Below are positions 11,441-23,139 of a DNA stretch of 64,000 bases, piece by piece. The notes beneath the pieces were generated by a model that was not told the origin of the DNA, searched no databases, and worked only from the letters and a program-made list of their open reading frames with translations. The DNA is from Hibiscus mutabilis. Its lineage: Eukaryota > Streptophyta > Magnoliopsida > Malvales > Malvaceae. Made by a program: the position numbers and the translations under genes. Numbering within the stretch: position 1 is the first letter of the stretch; each line of letters starts with the position of its first letter. The stretch covers positions 26,358,969 to 26,422,968 of the forward strand of contig CM033752.1 in the NCBI GenBank assembly GCA_019671005.1, read 5' to 3'.

Positions 11441-12818
11441 GTGTTCCAAACACTAAGGCATGCCGATGATCCGGAAGAATGCCAACTTCTTCATGCCACG
11501 GCGAGTTTAACTGACGAGGAATTTAGTTGCCTCGGTAACTACATTGCCGATCAAGAGGAACACGGGGAGTATGAAGAACCGGTCGATGAGGAACAACAAG
11601 AAGAGGCAAATTGGCTAGTCAATCGACCCGGTACATACTTTGAACCACTTGGATTACTCGGGTAAGGAAGGTAAACTCGAAAAACCCTCTATTGAACAAC
11701 CACCGATTCTTGAGTTGAAACAATTGCGAGCAACTAAAATATGCATACTTAGGAACCGATAATACATTGCACATAATTATTTCTTCTAAGTTACAGCCTG
11801 AGCAGAAAAAGAAGCTGATCAAGATGTTGAAGCTACACAAAAAGGCAATAGGGTGGACAATTGCCGACTTGAAGGGAATTAGCCCTACAGTGTGCATGCA
11901 CAAGATTTTGTTGGAAGATGGTCACAAACCTTCAATTGAGGCCCGGAGGAGACTGAATCATGCCATAAAAGGGGTTGTAATGAAAGAAATCATCAAGTGG
12001 CTTGACGCCGGCATTATATACCCTATCTCTCGATAGTACATGGGTAAGTCTGGTACAATGCGTGCAAAAAAGGGAGGTATAACAAAGGTAAGTAATGAAA
12101 ACAATGAACTCATTCCAACCAGACTGTGACCGGTTGGAGGGTTTGTATGGATTATCGAAAAGCTGAACAAAGCCACCGGAAAGATCACTTCCCATTACCC
12201 TTTATTGATCAAATGCTTGACCGTCTTGCAGGTAAGCCCTTTTATTATTTTCTTGATGGTTATTCAGGTTACAATCAAATTGCCATAGCACCAGAAGATC
12301 AAGAAAAGACAACCTTCACATGCCCATATGGTACTTATGCCTTTCGAAGGATGCCGTTCGGATTGTGTAACGCCCCGGCAACCTTCCAAAGATGCATGAT
12401 GGCACACTTTTCAGACATGGTCGAAGACTTCCTTGAGATCTTCATGGATGATTTTTTTGTTTTTGGTAATGACTTCACAAAATGTCTCGGCAATTTAGAG
12501 AGGGTGTTGGCAAGATGTGAAGAAACTGATTTAGTCCTCAATTGGGAGAAATGCCATTTTATGGTAGATGAAGGAATAGTGCTCGGCCACAAGATTTCAT
12601 CCAAGGGAATTGAAGTAGACAAAGCCAAGGTGGACGTGATCGAGAGATTACCCCCACCAAGTTCGGTTAAAGGAATTCGAAGTTTTCTTGGACATGCAGG
12701 TTTTTACAGGAGGTTCATTCATCATTTTTCTAAAATCACTAAACCCTTGTGCAATTTGCTTGAACAGGATAAAGTCTTCAATTTTGATGATTCTTGCACC
12801 AAGCATTCAAAATCCTAA
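11441..12818 (+). pseudogene. pol: E3 reverse transcriptase, copy 1
   Basis: The protease-RT linker and RT N-terminus lie in broken frames at 11441-12125 (HKKAIGWTIADLKGISP; HAIKGVVMKEIIKWLDAGII). An open frame at 12126-12818 carries GWRVCMDYRK, FYYFLDGYSGYNQIAI, RMPFGLCNAPATFQRCM, the catalytic block EIFMDDFFVFG (F-M-D-D), GIVLGHKIS and FLGHAGFYRRFIHHF. The core catalytic motifs are intact in this copy. The frame is lost at 12818, before RNase H, through a one-base shift that copy 2 shares. Confidence 0.9.
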
Positions 12819-13429
12819 AGAAAAAGCTTGCCTCGGCACCCATTTTCGTTCCACCAGATTGGACGCTACCTTTTGAGCTCCTATGTGATGCAAGTGATTT
12901 CGCGGTAGGAGTAGTCCTAGGCCAACGCATAGGTAAGACCTTCCATATGATATACTACGCTAGTAAAACTCTTAATAGTGCTCAAGTGAATTACACAACA
13001 ACGGAGAAAGAGTTACTAGCTGTAGTTTTCGCATTTGACAAGTTTTGATCCTATTTGATTGGTACAAAGGTAATTGTTCATACGGACCATTCGGCAATCA
13101 AATATCTATTTGCTAAAAAGGATGCCAAACCTCGTTTGATTCGTTGGACATTACTTTTACAAGAATTTGATATTGAAATTAAGGACATGAAAGGAATAGA
13201 AAATCAAGTGGCCGATCACTTATCAAGTTTAGAACGCAACAGGGAGGAGGACGCGGATCTAGAGATATGCGATGCATTCCCGGATGAACAAATTTTAGTT
13301 GCCTCGGCAACCATGGACGCGCATGCCTCGGCAACCCTCGACACCTCGGCAACCATGGATGCACATGCCTCGGCAACTCTCGGCCTTCAAGCAGCCCTTG
13401 ACGCTGCGCCTCGGCAATTTTGGGAGTAG
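12794..13429 (+). pseudogene. pol: E3 RNase H and RNase H-integrase linker, copy 1
   Basis: ELLCDASDFAVGVVLGQR (first catalytic Asp), YYASKTLNSAQVNYTTTEKE and VIVHTDHSAIKYLF are gypsy RNase H landmarks. A TGA at 13046 falls where related elements have Arg in a DKFRSYL-type sequence. After the domain the frame enters a linker of repeated ASAT-type peptides (13300-13430) encoded by the GCCTCGGCAACC motif; it then frameshifts relative to copy 2. Confidence 0.88.
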
Positions 13430-14740
13430 TACCCACGGTAGCACATGCCTCGTCAATACCCCGTACGCTGGATTTAGTTAATTTCCTTGTTTGTGGTATT
13501 TTACCTTATGGCATTACTCACCAAGGGAAGAAGCGGTTTCGCCATGATGTGAAGCATTACTTTTGGGACGAGCCTCTTTTGTTTAAACAATGTGCAGATT
13601 AGGTTATACGCCGATGTGTCCCGAGGAAGAGCAATGTAATGTACTCCGACAATGCCATTCTTTACCCTATGGAGGACATTTTGGAGGAACTCGTATCATG
13701 ACCAAAGTTTTGCAATCTGGTTTGTATTGGCCAACATTGTACAAAGATGCCCAAGACTTTTACAAGCAATGTGATCGTTGCGGAGGGATCGGGCAATATC
13801 TCTAGACGACATGAGATGCCGCTCCGAACATCATCGAGGTGGAATTGTTCGATGTATGAGGATCGATTTTATGGGACCTTTCTCATCTTCATTCGCAACC
13901 TCTACATTCTACTTGCCGTCGACTACGTGTCTAAATGGGTGGAGGCAGCTGCAGTTCCCAACAACGATTCCAAGACCGTGCAATGATTCTTGCAGAAAAA
14001 CATATTTACACAGTTTGGGATGCCGAGAGCAATTATCGCGACGAAGGCAAGCATTTTGACAATGACTAATTGGCAAGATGTTGCAACGCTTCGGCATATC
14101 ACACAAGATCGCCACGGCATATCACCCACAAACCAACGGGCAAGCAAAAATTTCCAACCGGGAATTGAAGGGTATACTCGAGAAAGTTGTAAATCCCTCT
14201 AGGAATGATTGGTCATTAAGACTAGATGACGCACTTTGGGCATATCGCACTGCATTCAAAACACCCTTAGGTATGTCCCCCTTCCGACTTGTCTATGGCA
14301 AAACATGCCATCTACCGGTGGAAATCGAACACAAGGCATACTGGGCAATCAAGACCGTGAATATGGATTGGGAAAGTGCCGGACAAAAGCGTTTGTTGGA
14401 CCTCAATGAGATAGAAGAATTCCGTGCACTCGCCTATAATAATGCACGAATCTACAAGGAGAAAACAAAGCAATGGCATGACAAGAAACTATTGCAGCGA
14501 CAATTCATGCCAGGGCAACTAGTTCTCTTATTCAATTCTCGGCTAAAACTTTTCCCGGGAAAGCTGAAATCAAGATGGTCGGGACCATTCGAAGTCGTCA
14601 AACCATTCTCCTATGGTGCTATGATAATCGAGTCCATCTCTGACAACCATGAATTCAAAGTTAGTGGACAAAGATTGAAGCACTACAATGGTGCCTATGT
14701 GGAACGTAACAAAGAAGTGGTCAACTTAGGAGATGCATGA
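13420..14740 (+). pseudogene. pol: E3 integrase, copy 1
   Basis: The N-terminal part FRHDVKHYFWDEPLLFKQCAD (13420-13602) ends at a TAG that copy 2 shares. The zinc-binding region follows in broken frames (CHSLPYGGHFGG, then YKQCDRC). The core has IDFMGPF and YVSKWVEAAA around 13860-13950, a shared TGA at 13984, then AYHPQTNGQAKISNRELK. The C-terminal part is open at 14078-14740 and includes FPGKLKSRWSGPFEV (the GPY/F motif). There is no chromodomain. Copy 1 is more frameshifted than copy 2 in the core. Confidence 0.88.
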
Positions 14741-15287
14741 GCATGCTCTCCCTTTGATATTTTATTTTTATTTTTTTATTTTTTATTTTTATTATTTTTG
14801 ATTAATTTTTTTATTTTATTTTTCGAACTATATTTTTATTTTCGATTATTATTATTTTTTAGGATATATTTTCTTTTTTATCTTTTTAAGTTTAAGAATC
14901 CCTTTACACATCTTTATTTATTTTTCTTTTATTAGTCTATCTTTAATTTTAATCCTTATTTGATTTGTCTTTGAATTGTGGGAAAAGAGTTCAAGATAAA
15001 GAGGAATTTTAATCCAAGAAGGAAAACATCTTCAACAAGGAAATTAATGGGCTGAATCTAAGGCTTATATAAAGCCTCCAACTTACCCTAATTAAACCCC
15101 CTTGTCGTCACCCTCTCCCTAAACCAAAACCCTTTTTTTCGTCTTCCCCATCCCACCCACCATATTCACCACCAATCTTTTCTCTATAAAACCCATCACC
15201 CTTAACCTATCCCTACTTTTATCTTGCAACTCTTTAGTTTCTTTTATTTTTTTTTTTTTTTTACAAAACTCACAACCAAGATCATCC
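14741..15287 (+). other. E3 copy 1 pol-ORF3 spacer with a T-rich tract and TATA motifs
   Basis: There is no ORF here. 14757-14900 is a long T/A-rich tract (runs of TTTTTATTTTTATT). 15061-15077 is a TATA motif inside an inverted repeat (AGGCTT-ATATA-AAGCCT), and 15183-15192 reads TCTATAAAAC. Pyrimidine-rich sequence then leads to the ATG at 15288. The arrangement looks like an internal promoter for the third ORF. Copy 2 carries the same spacer at 23140-23689. Confidence 0.55.
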
Positions 15288-16810
15288 ATGGCATCCAAAA
15301 TTAATTTTTTAGTTCATCCAAGTTCCTCCAAAGAACCAAGATACAAGAAGTTTGCTACACCGGTGGTTCAAGAAAGATTTCACTCCAAGTTTGAAAGCCA
15401 AAGATTCATGAAGAACAAGGCTTTGAATACTTCAACTCACATCAAGATTTCGGCCTTGAACCATTCATCTTGAGAGGATTGCACATCAAAAGTGGCAAAT
15501 CTTTTGCCATCAACCGAATCTGGCAACATCTCATGGGTAAGAGAATTCTATGCTCACTCACCTAACCCGAATAATCCTTATGTTTTTGTTTGTGACAAGG
15601 CCATACTCATAAGCCCCGAAAACATCAACACCTTTTACGGGCTTTACATTGAGAAGGACGAGCATCAAGCCTTCGTTGATCAAATCACGCCTAAGCAACT
15701 CGACAAGGTGCTTCAAGACCTCACTCAACCGGGAACTCATATGAACAATGGTAAATACAAGGGCACGGTAAATCACCTTCGGCTTAAATCTGAGGCAAAA
15801 CTATGGAATAAGTTTGTTAAAACTTCTTTAATTCCCACCACACACAATACTACCGTTGATATACCACGTCTTTTGCTCATACATTCTATTTTGCATAATC
15901 GCATCATTAACATTGGAAAAATTATTTGTGATGAGATTTTTTTGTATGTAGCTCAAAAGATAAGGGTTCTTTTTTCTTCCCTTGCTTAATTTCTAATCTT
16001 TGCAAGGAGATGCATGTCCCAAGTGAGTCCACCGATGAAAAGGCCCTACCAAAGTCTGGTTGGAATCAAGCACAAATCTGAAAGCTAATGGGAGAGACAC
16101 CGAGAAAATCTTCAAGGCCTCCAATTGCCGCAGCAACTCCTGCCGTCCCGGCAATCCCTAATGCCCAAGCACCTAATGCCCGGGCAACTCGGCCATCAAC
16201 CCTGGTACACTTTGAAGCACTCTTGCAACCATTGGTGAGCCACCTAAGGCAAATTGAAGACCGGCAACTAATGTTCATGCAGTACATGAAGGAGCACAAC
16301 AATGCCATCACCCAAGTCATCATAGAAAAGTACCCAGATAGTCGCGTGTTGTTCCCAATCTTTCCTGCCGAGATCCTTGCCCCGGCAACCAATGAAGCAG
16401 TCGCCACGGCAACCGCAACAGATGATGTCGCGGCAACCTACATCGTGCCTGCACAAGCTGATGCCACGGCAACCAACCCTGAAGATGCCACGGCAACCAA
16501 AGCTAAAGACATCCCGACAACCACTACAAAAGCCAAAGGTAAAGCACATATGCCCGAATCAACTCCTACGGAATTATTTTCTGATTTTTCATATTCAGAC
16601 GAGTCCTCCATTGCACCAACAAAGACCACACCAATTGAATCCTCCAAGCGAAAAGCCAATGACACTAATGAAGAGGACGATGAGGACAACCCCGTACGAG
16701 GATCGATTCCACCACCGGCAACAAGAAAACAACCATCACATTCAAGCAAGAGAATCAAGACACCGACCAAAAGGAAACTAATCATCTACGATGACGAACT
16801 CTCGGAGTAA
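15288..16810 (+). pseudogene. E3 third ORF (Athila ORF3 / putative plant transposon protein), copy 1
   Basis: It starts at 15288 (MASKINFLVHPSSSKEPRYK), well clear of integrase. 15492-15989 carries AILISPENINTFYGLYIEKD, HLRLKSEAKLWNKFV, TVDIPRLLLIHSILHNRIIN and IGKIICDEIF. This pattern is found in the putative plant transposon protein domain encoded after pol in Athila-type elements, sometimes called env-like by position. I see no signal peptide or membrane anchor. The C-terminal half (16088-16810) is low-complexity, with repeated ATA stretches and a basic cluster KRIKTPTKRKL that could be a nuclear localisation signal. A frameshift near 15410 and a TGA at 16079 break it. Function unknown. 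Confidence 0.75.
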
Positions 16811-16859
16811 GTCCTCGTATGCATTTTATTTTTCGTTATTTTTATTTTTCTTTAATGCA

Positions 16860-16905
16860 TGCATTGAGGACAATGCCTCACTCGAGTTTGGGGGGATTGT
16901 TATTA
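16860..16905 (+). other. Internal PPT-like site, copy 1
   Basis: TTGAGGACAATGCC, then CTCGAGTTTGGGGGGATTG, lies just after ORF3. It resembles the true PPT region of this element at 26028-26064 (TTGAGGACAAGC, then TTCGAGTTTGGAGGTG). A purine run this far inside the element is extra to the one needed at the 3' LTR. Confidence 0.5.
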
Positions 16906-17109
16906 GTAGTTACCATGTTTAGTTACATTCATCTTAAATATTACATTTAGGATACATAAATTGCTTGACATGCCTTTAGTTGGAACAAGAATTGCTTAGA
17001 TTTGATGAATATTCGATGATGACTTTGCCAATGCACTTAATTGATAGAATTTTTATTCTAGGATAACCATGGAAAAACTTAGAATTTTACTATGATTCTA
17101 AATTTGATG
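16906..17109 (+). other. E3 copy 1 3' untranslated region up to the duplication junction
   Basis: No gene. The sequence matches copy 2 (25306-25510) until AAATTTGATGA, where copy 1 jumps straight into LTR sequence (TAACCTCGCC). The following 3' UTR, hairpin array, PPT and first 1.2 kb of LTR are missing here. Confidence 0.8.
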
Positions 17110-17336
17110 ATAACCTCGCCTATCTCTCTCATTTGTTCTCATTTATTCTTTTTACTTTATTGCCTTCTAGTTTAGTTATTAGTTAAACTCCTATAATCCT
17201 TTATTTGTGTTTTTACTTACAAAGGCAAGAGACTAGATTCTTGAAGTGGCACCAATCCTGTGGAGACGATATCTTTTATACTATAACTTGCAACATGTAT
17301 ACTTGCACAATTATGTAGCACTTATTACGCGCAACA
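17110..17336 (+). repeat. E3 internal LTR fragment (last 227 bases of an LTR)
   Basis: It matches the 3' end of both terminal LTRs (8716-8946 and about 27309-27552), ending GCGCAACA. It marks the junction of the tandem duplication and is followed by a second PBS. Confidence 0.9.
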
Positions 17337-17343
17337 AGTTTTT

Positions 17344-17360
17344 TGGCGCTGTTGTCGGGG
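17344..17360 (+). other. E3 primer-binding site, copy 2
   Basis: The same TGGCGCTGTTGTCGGGG as at 8953, including both C-to-T changes. It is internal, so it could not serve normal reverse transcription of the whole unit. Confidence 0.88.
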
Positions 17361-17461
17361 ATTGGCAATAGCGACTTTGTTTTTATTTTCTTGCACTTTC
17401 TTTTTACTTTTCTTGTTTAAGATTCAAAGGGCTAACAAACTTTGGTTTTGCATTGGTATAT

Positions 17462-19205
17462 GACCAGTATGCGAGACCGATTACACCGTAATATCCCTTT
17501 GATCCGTAAATTGAACGAACCTTACAAAGACTTAGACGAAGGATAAGAGTAGCAATGGCTAATCAAGACGGCAATATGAATCAAGATGTTCTAGCGAGAA
17601 GGAGGAGTGATTCTTGCACGAAACAAAACTATTCGAGACTATCTTGAAGAAGATCTTGATGGACTTAATCCAGGAGTTGTCGCACCTGAAATTGAAGCCG
17701 ACCACTTTGAGTTAAAATCGGTAATGTTTAATATGATCAACACAATTGGTCAATTTGGTGGCTCGGCAACAGAAGATGCGCGGCAACATCTGAAATCTTT
17801 CCTCAAGATTTGCAACTCGTTCAAAATACACACTGGTCACCCCGATGTCTTACGATTAAGATTATTCCCCTATTCACTGAGGGATAGGGCGAAAGCATGG
17901 TTGAATAGCATTCCTGGCGGATCAATAGCATCTTGGACCGATCTTTGTCGTGATTTCCTTGCTCGGTTTAATCCTACAAATTTGACTGATAAGCTTCGTA
18001 ACGACATTACTTCTTTTCGGCAGGCAGATGATGAATCCATGTACGAGGCTTGGGAGTGATATAGAGAACTTCTACACAAATGCCCCCTACACGGATTCCC
18101 GGTGTGGACTCAAGTAACAATGTTTTACAACGCCGTGAATACACCAACAAGGATGATGTTAGATGCCTCGGAAAACTACATACTCCTAGATAAGTCACCG
18201 GAGGAAGCAATGCAAATTCTAAACAGGCTGGCCAAGAATGATTATCAATTCCCCTCTACTAGAAGAGGAGGAGTTAGTCGCCAAGCCACAATACATGAAC
18301 TAGGATCATCAGATTCAATTTGGCACAATTGACCACTTTAACCAAGATGGTCCGAACATGCAAAAACTAAACAACAAAGATGAGGTCAAGGTAATGGATT
18401 CTTTTTGTGAGTTATGTGGTGATAACCATGATTCTTCTGAATGTATGCAGAATCCGGAATCTAGCTTCTACGTGGGGAATTACAATCGGAACAACAATGT
18501 GATGTCCAATACATACAATCCAGCTTGGAAGAAGCACCCGAATTTTTCATGGAGTAATCCCAACAATGTTCTAAACCCAGAGCAATCAGAATGCACAAGC
18601 ATCGGATTCCAAAGAGAATATGCTACGCCCACGATCACCGCAAAGAACAACCGACAACATCTAGTTCTTTGGAAAATTCTCTAAATGCTTTTATGATGAA
18701 AACTGAATCTTATATGGCTAAGAATAGTAACTTCAAAGAAAGAACTGATGCTTTTATTAACAGGACCGAGATGAGATTGCAAAACCAAGAGGCGGCAATC
18801 AAATCATTAGAAAATCAAGTCGGACAGTTTGCTCAAAATCTGAATACTAGACCGCAAGGAGGTTTACCTAGCGATACTGAAGTCGCAAGAGGAACTGGCC
18901 ATGAGCAATGTAAGGCAATCACCACTAGAAGTGGCCAACAACTTAGAGAGGCTCAAACCCGCTCATCAAACAAAACTCCACAAAAAGATCAAGACGAACC
19001 TAGCGGCAAAGCCTCAGATGCTGAACCAGAAATTGCCTCGGTAACTGGTAATAAGCCTGCCTCAGCAATCGACGATAAGGATGCTTCGGCAACTTGTGAT
19101 AAGCATGCCTCGACAACCCCAATTGATAATGCCTCGGCAACTCCAGTTGTCCCGGTAATGCCATCAATCAGGTTCCAAAGCAATGAAAGGATCGAAGATA
19201 TCTGA
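17462..19205 (+). pseudogene. gag: E3 gag and gag-pol linker, copy 2
   Basis: Same protein as copy 1. The N-terminus is scrambled by small differences at CAG sites (GACCAGTATGCG, CACCGTAAT), so the open part starts at 17607. The shared TGA is at 18057. Frames shift near 18330 and 18600, again at CAG sites. 18591-19205 is open and shows the linker that copy 1 has lost: repeated ASAT-type peptides encoded by GCCTCGGCAAC motifs, ending at a shared TGA (19203). Confidence 0.86.
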
Positions 19206-19229
19206 CTTCCACCACCATTTCCACAAAGG

Positions 19230-19817
19230 TTGAAGCGACAAAAGCAAGAATATCAATTAAAGAAGTTTCTTGATATCCTAAAGCAAGTCCACATCAACTT
19301 GCCATTGGTGGAAGCAATTGAACAAATGCCAAACTATGCCAAGTTTCTTAAAGACATTGTGTCCAAGAGAACAAGGCTAGGAGAGTTTGAAATAGTTTCC
19401 GCAACAGAGGGATGCATGGCAATGTTGCACAATCGTATGCCACCTAAGTTGAAGGATCCCGGAAGTTTCACAATACCCTGTTCCATTGGAAACCACTTTT
19501 TCAAGAAAGCATTATGCGACCTTGGGGCTAGCATAAACTTGATGCCTAAATCGGTTTTCCAGAAACTAGGAATCAGGAAGGCAAGACCTACAACAGTTAT
19601 GCTACAGCTAGCCAACAGATCCTATGTGCATCCAGAGGGAAAAATCGAGGACATACTGGTAAAAGTTGATAAATTTATTTTTCCCGCTGACTTTATTGTT
19701 TTGGATTGTGAAGCAGATAAGCATGCACCCATCATTCTCGGGAGACCATTCCTAGCAACAGGGAGAACCTTGATCGATGTTGAAAAGGGAGAACTCACAA
19801 TGAGGGTGAATAACTAG
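19230..19817 (+). pseudogene. pol: E3 aspartic protease, copy 2 (domain open)
   Basis: A 195-codon frame carries ALCDLGASINLMPKSVFQKLG (active-site loop), the flap region, and APIILGRPFLATGRTLIDVE near the C-terminus, so the whole protease domain is readable. It is in the same frame as the preceding linker and the following RT, separated only by TGA (19203) and TAG (19815). That shows E3 once had a single gag-pol frame. Confidence 0.88.
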
Positions 19818-19832
19818 AAAGTTAAGCTAAAT

Positions 19833-20894
19833 GTGTTCCAAACACTAAGGCATGCCGATGATCCAGAAGAATGCCAACTTCTTCATGCCACGACAGAGTT
19901 TAACTTCGACGAGGAATTTAGTTGCCTCGGTAACTACATTGCCGATCAAGAGGAACCTGGGGAGTATGAAGAACCGGTCGATGAGGAACAACAAGAAGAG
20001 GCAAATTGGCTAGTCAATCGACCAGGTACATACTTTGAACCACTGGATTACTCAGGTAAGGAAGGTAAACTCGAAAAACCCTCTATTGAACAACCACTGA
20101 TTCTTGAGTTGAAACAATTGCCAGAGCAACTAAAATATGCATACTTAGGAACCGATAATACATTGCCTGTAATTATTTCTTCTAAGTTACAGCCTGAGCA
20201 GGAAAAGAAGCTGATCAAGATGTTGAAGCTACACAAAAAGGCAATAGGGTGGACAATTGCCGACTTGAAGGGAATTAGCCCGGCAGTGTGCATGCACAAG
20301 ATTTTGTTGGAAGATGGTCACAAACCTTCAATTGAGGCCCAGAGGAGACTGAATCATGCCATAAAAGGGGTTGTAATGAAAGAAATCATCAAGTGGCTTG
20401 ACGCCGGCATTATATACCCTATCTCTGATAGTACATGGGTAAGTCTGGTACAATGCGTACCGAAAAAGGGAGGTATAACAGTGGTAAGTAATGAAAACAA
20501 TGAACTCATTCCAACCAGGACTGTGACCGGTTGGAGGGTTTGTATGGATTATCGAAAGCTGAACAAAGCCACCAGGAAAGATCACTTCCCATTACCCTTT
20601 ATTGATCAAATGCTTGACCGTCTTGCAGGTAAGCCCTTTTATTATTTTCTTGATGGTTATTCAGGTTACAATCAAATTGCCATAGCACCAGAAGATCAAG
20701 AAAAGACAACCTTCACATGCCCATATGGTACTTATGCCTTTCAAGGATGCCGTTCGGATTGTGTAACGCCCGCAACCTTCCAAAGATGCATGATGGCACA
20801 CTTTTCGGACATGGTCGAAGACTTCCTTGAGATCTTCATGGATGATTTTTTTGTTTTTGGTAATGACTTCGACAAATTTGTCTCGGCAATTTAG
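19833..20894 (+). pseudogene. pol: E3 reverse transcriptase, copy 2
   Basis: The frame runs from the protease-RT linker through HKKAIGWTIADLKGISPAVC, AGIIYPISDSTWVSLVQCVP, GWRVCMDYRKLNKATRKDHF, FLDGYSGYNQIAIAPEDQEK and EIFMDDFFVFG. This upstream half is better preserved than in copy 1. Two compensating small shifts garble the segment between YGTYAF and ATFQRCM (about 20742-20775). The frame is lost at 20894. Confidence 0.88.
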
Positions 20895-21996
20895 AGAGGG
20901 TGTTGGCAAGATGTGAAGAAACCGATTTAGTCCTCAATTGGGAGAAATGCCATTTTATGGTAGATGAAGGAATAGTGCTCGCCACAAGATTTCATCCAAG
21001 GGAATTGAAGTAGACAAAGCCAAGGTGGACGTGATCGAGAGATTACCCCACCAAGTTCGGTTAAAGGAATTCAAGTTTTCTTGGACATGCGAGGTTTTTA
21101 CAGAGGTTCATTCATCATTTTTCTAAAATCACTAAACCCTTGTGCAATTTGCTTGAACAGGATAAAGTCTTCAATTTTGATGATTCTTGCACCAAGCATT
21201 CAAAATCCTAAAGAAAAAGCTTGCCTCGGCACCCATTTTCGTTCCACCAGATTGGACGCTACCTTTTGAGCTCCTATGTGATGCAAGTGATTTCGCGGTA
21301 GGAGTAGTCCTAGGCCAACGCATAGGTAAGACCTTCCATATGATATACTACGCTAGTAAAACTCTTAATAGTGCTCAAGTGAATTACACAACAACGGAGA
21401 AAGAGTTACTAGCTGTAGTTTTCGCATTTGACAAGTTTTGATCCTATTTGATTGGTACAAAGGTAATTGTTCATACGGACCATTCGGCAATCAAATATCT
21501 ATTTGCTAAAAAGGATGCCAAACCTCGTTTGATTCGTTGGACATTACTTTTACAAGAATTTGATATTGAAATTAAGGACATGAAAGGAATAGAAAATCAA
21601 GTGGCCGATCACTTATCAAGTTTAGAACGCAACAGGGAGGAGGACGCGGATCTAGAGATATGCGATGCATTCCCGGATGAACAAATTTTAGTTGCCTCGG
21701 CAACCATGGACGCGCATGCCTCGGCAACCCTCGACACCTCGGCAACCATGGATGCACATGCCTCGGCAACTCTCGACGCTACAGCAGCCCTTGACGCACA
21801 CGCCTCGGCAATTTTGGGAGTAGTACCCACGGTAGCACATGCCTCGTCAATACCCTGGTACGCGGATTTAGTTAATTTCCTTGTTTGTGGTATTTTACCT
21901 TATGGCATTACTCACCAAGGGAAGAAGCGGTTTCGCCATGATGTGAAGCATTACTTTTGGGACGAGCCTCTTTTGTTTAAACAATGTGCAGATTAG
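20895..21996 (+). pseudogene. pol: E3 RT thumb, RNase H, ASAT linker and integrase N-terminus, copy 2
   Basis: 20895-21186 is RT thumb sequence in broken frames. RNase H is open in 21187-21441 and, after the shared TGA (21439), in 21448-21996. The latter frame runs through the ASAT-repeat linker (21690-21850) into WYADLVNFLVCGILP and FRHDVKHYFWDEPLLFKQC of integrase without a break, unlike copy 1. It ends at a shared TAG (21994). Confidence 0.86.
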
Positions 21997-23139
21997 GTTA
22001 TACGCCGATGTGTCCCTGAGGAAGAGCAACAGAATGTACTCCGACAATGCCATTCTTTACCCTATGGAGGACATTTTGGAGGAACTCGTACCGCGGCCAA
22101 AGTTTTGCAATCTGGTTTGTATTGGCCAACATTGTACAAAGATGCCCAAGACTTTTACAAGCAATGTGATCGTTGCCAGAGGACGGGCAATATCTCTAGA
22201 CGACATGAGATGCCGCTCCAGAACATCATCGAGGTGGAATTGTTCGATGTATGAGGGATCGATTTTATGGGACCTTTCTCATCTTCATTCGGCAACCTCT
22301 ACATTCTACTTGCCGTCGACTACGTGTCTAAATGGGTGGAGGCAGCTGCAGTTCCCAACAACGATTCCAAGACCGTGCAATGATTCTTGCAGAAAAACAT
22401 ATTTACACAGTTTGGGATGCCGAGAGCAATTATCAGTGACGAAGGCAAGCATTTTGACAACAGACTAATTGGCAAGATGTTGCAACGCTTCGGCATATCA
22501 CACAAGATCGCCACGGCATATCACCCACAAACCAACGGGCAAGCAAAAATTTCCAACCGGGAATTGAAGGGTATACTCGAGAAAGTTGTAAATCCCTCTA
22601 GGAATGATTGGTCATTAAGACTAGATGACGCACTTTGGGCATATCGCACTGCATTCAAAACACCCTTAGGTATGTCCCCCTTCCGACTTGTCTATGGCAA
22701 AACATGCCATCTACCGGTGGAAATCGAACACAAGGCATACTGGGCAATCAAGACCGTGAATATGGATTGGGAAAGTGCCGGACAAAAGCGTTTGTTGGAC
22801 CTCAATGAGATAGAAGAATTCCGTGCACTCGCCTATAATAATGCACGAATCTACAAGGAGAAAACAAAGCAATGGCATGACAAGAAACTATTGCAGCGAC
22901 AATTCATGCCAGGGCAACTAGTTCTCTTATTCAATTCTCGGCTAAAACTTTTCCCGGGAAAGCTGAAATCAAGATGGTCGGGACCATTCGAAGTCGTCAA
23001 ACCATTCTCCTATGGTGCTATGATAATCGAGTCCATCTCTGACAACCATGAATTCAAAGTTAGTGGACAAAGATTGAAGCACTACAATGGTGCCTATGTG
23101 GAACGTAACAAAGAAGTGGTCAACTTAGGAGATGCATGA
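21997..23139 (+). pseudogene. pol: E3 integrase, copy 2
   Basis: Zinc-binding region at 21997-22200 (frames shifted), then core IDFMGPF and YVSKWVEAAA near 22260-22350, and a shared TGA at 22381. After it one frame, 22387-23139, holds IFTQFGMPRAIISDEGKHF (catalytic Asp), AYHPQTNGQAKISNRELK (Glu) and the C-terminal RWSGPFEV. Copy 1 lacks an open reading of the SDEGKHF part because of a change at CAGTG. Confidence 0.88.

Noticed and set aside
16088..16785. Overlapping open frames in ORF3 on both strands (for example 16438-16785 minus, 16377-16781 plus)
   Set aside because: Composition shadows of the alanine/threonine-rich repeat; no independent motif or start context.
15288..16810. Retroviral envelope protein
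   Set aside because: Position after pol is env-like, but no signal peptide, membrane segment or cleavage site is visible; it matches the putative plant transposon protein pattern instead.
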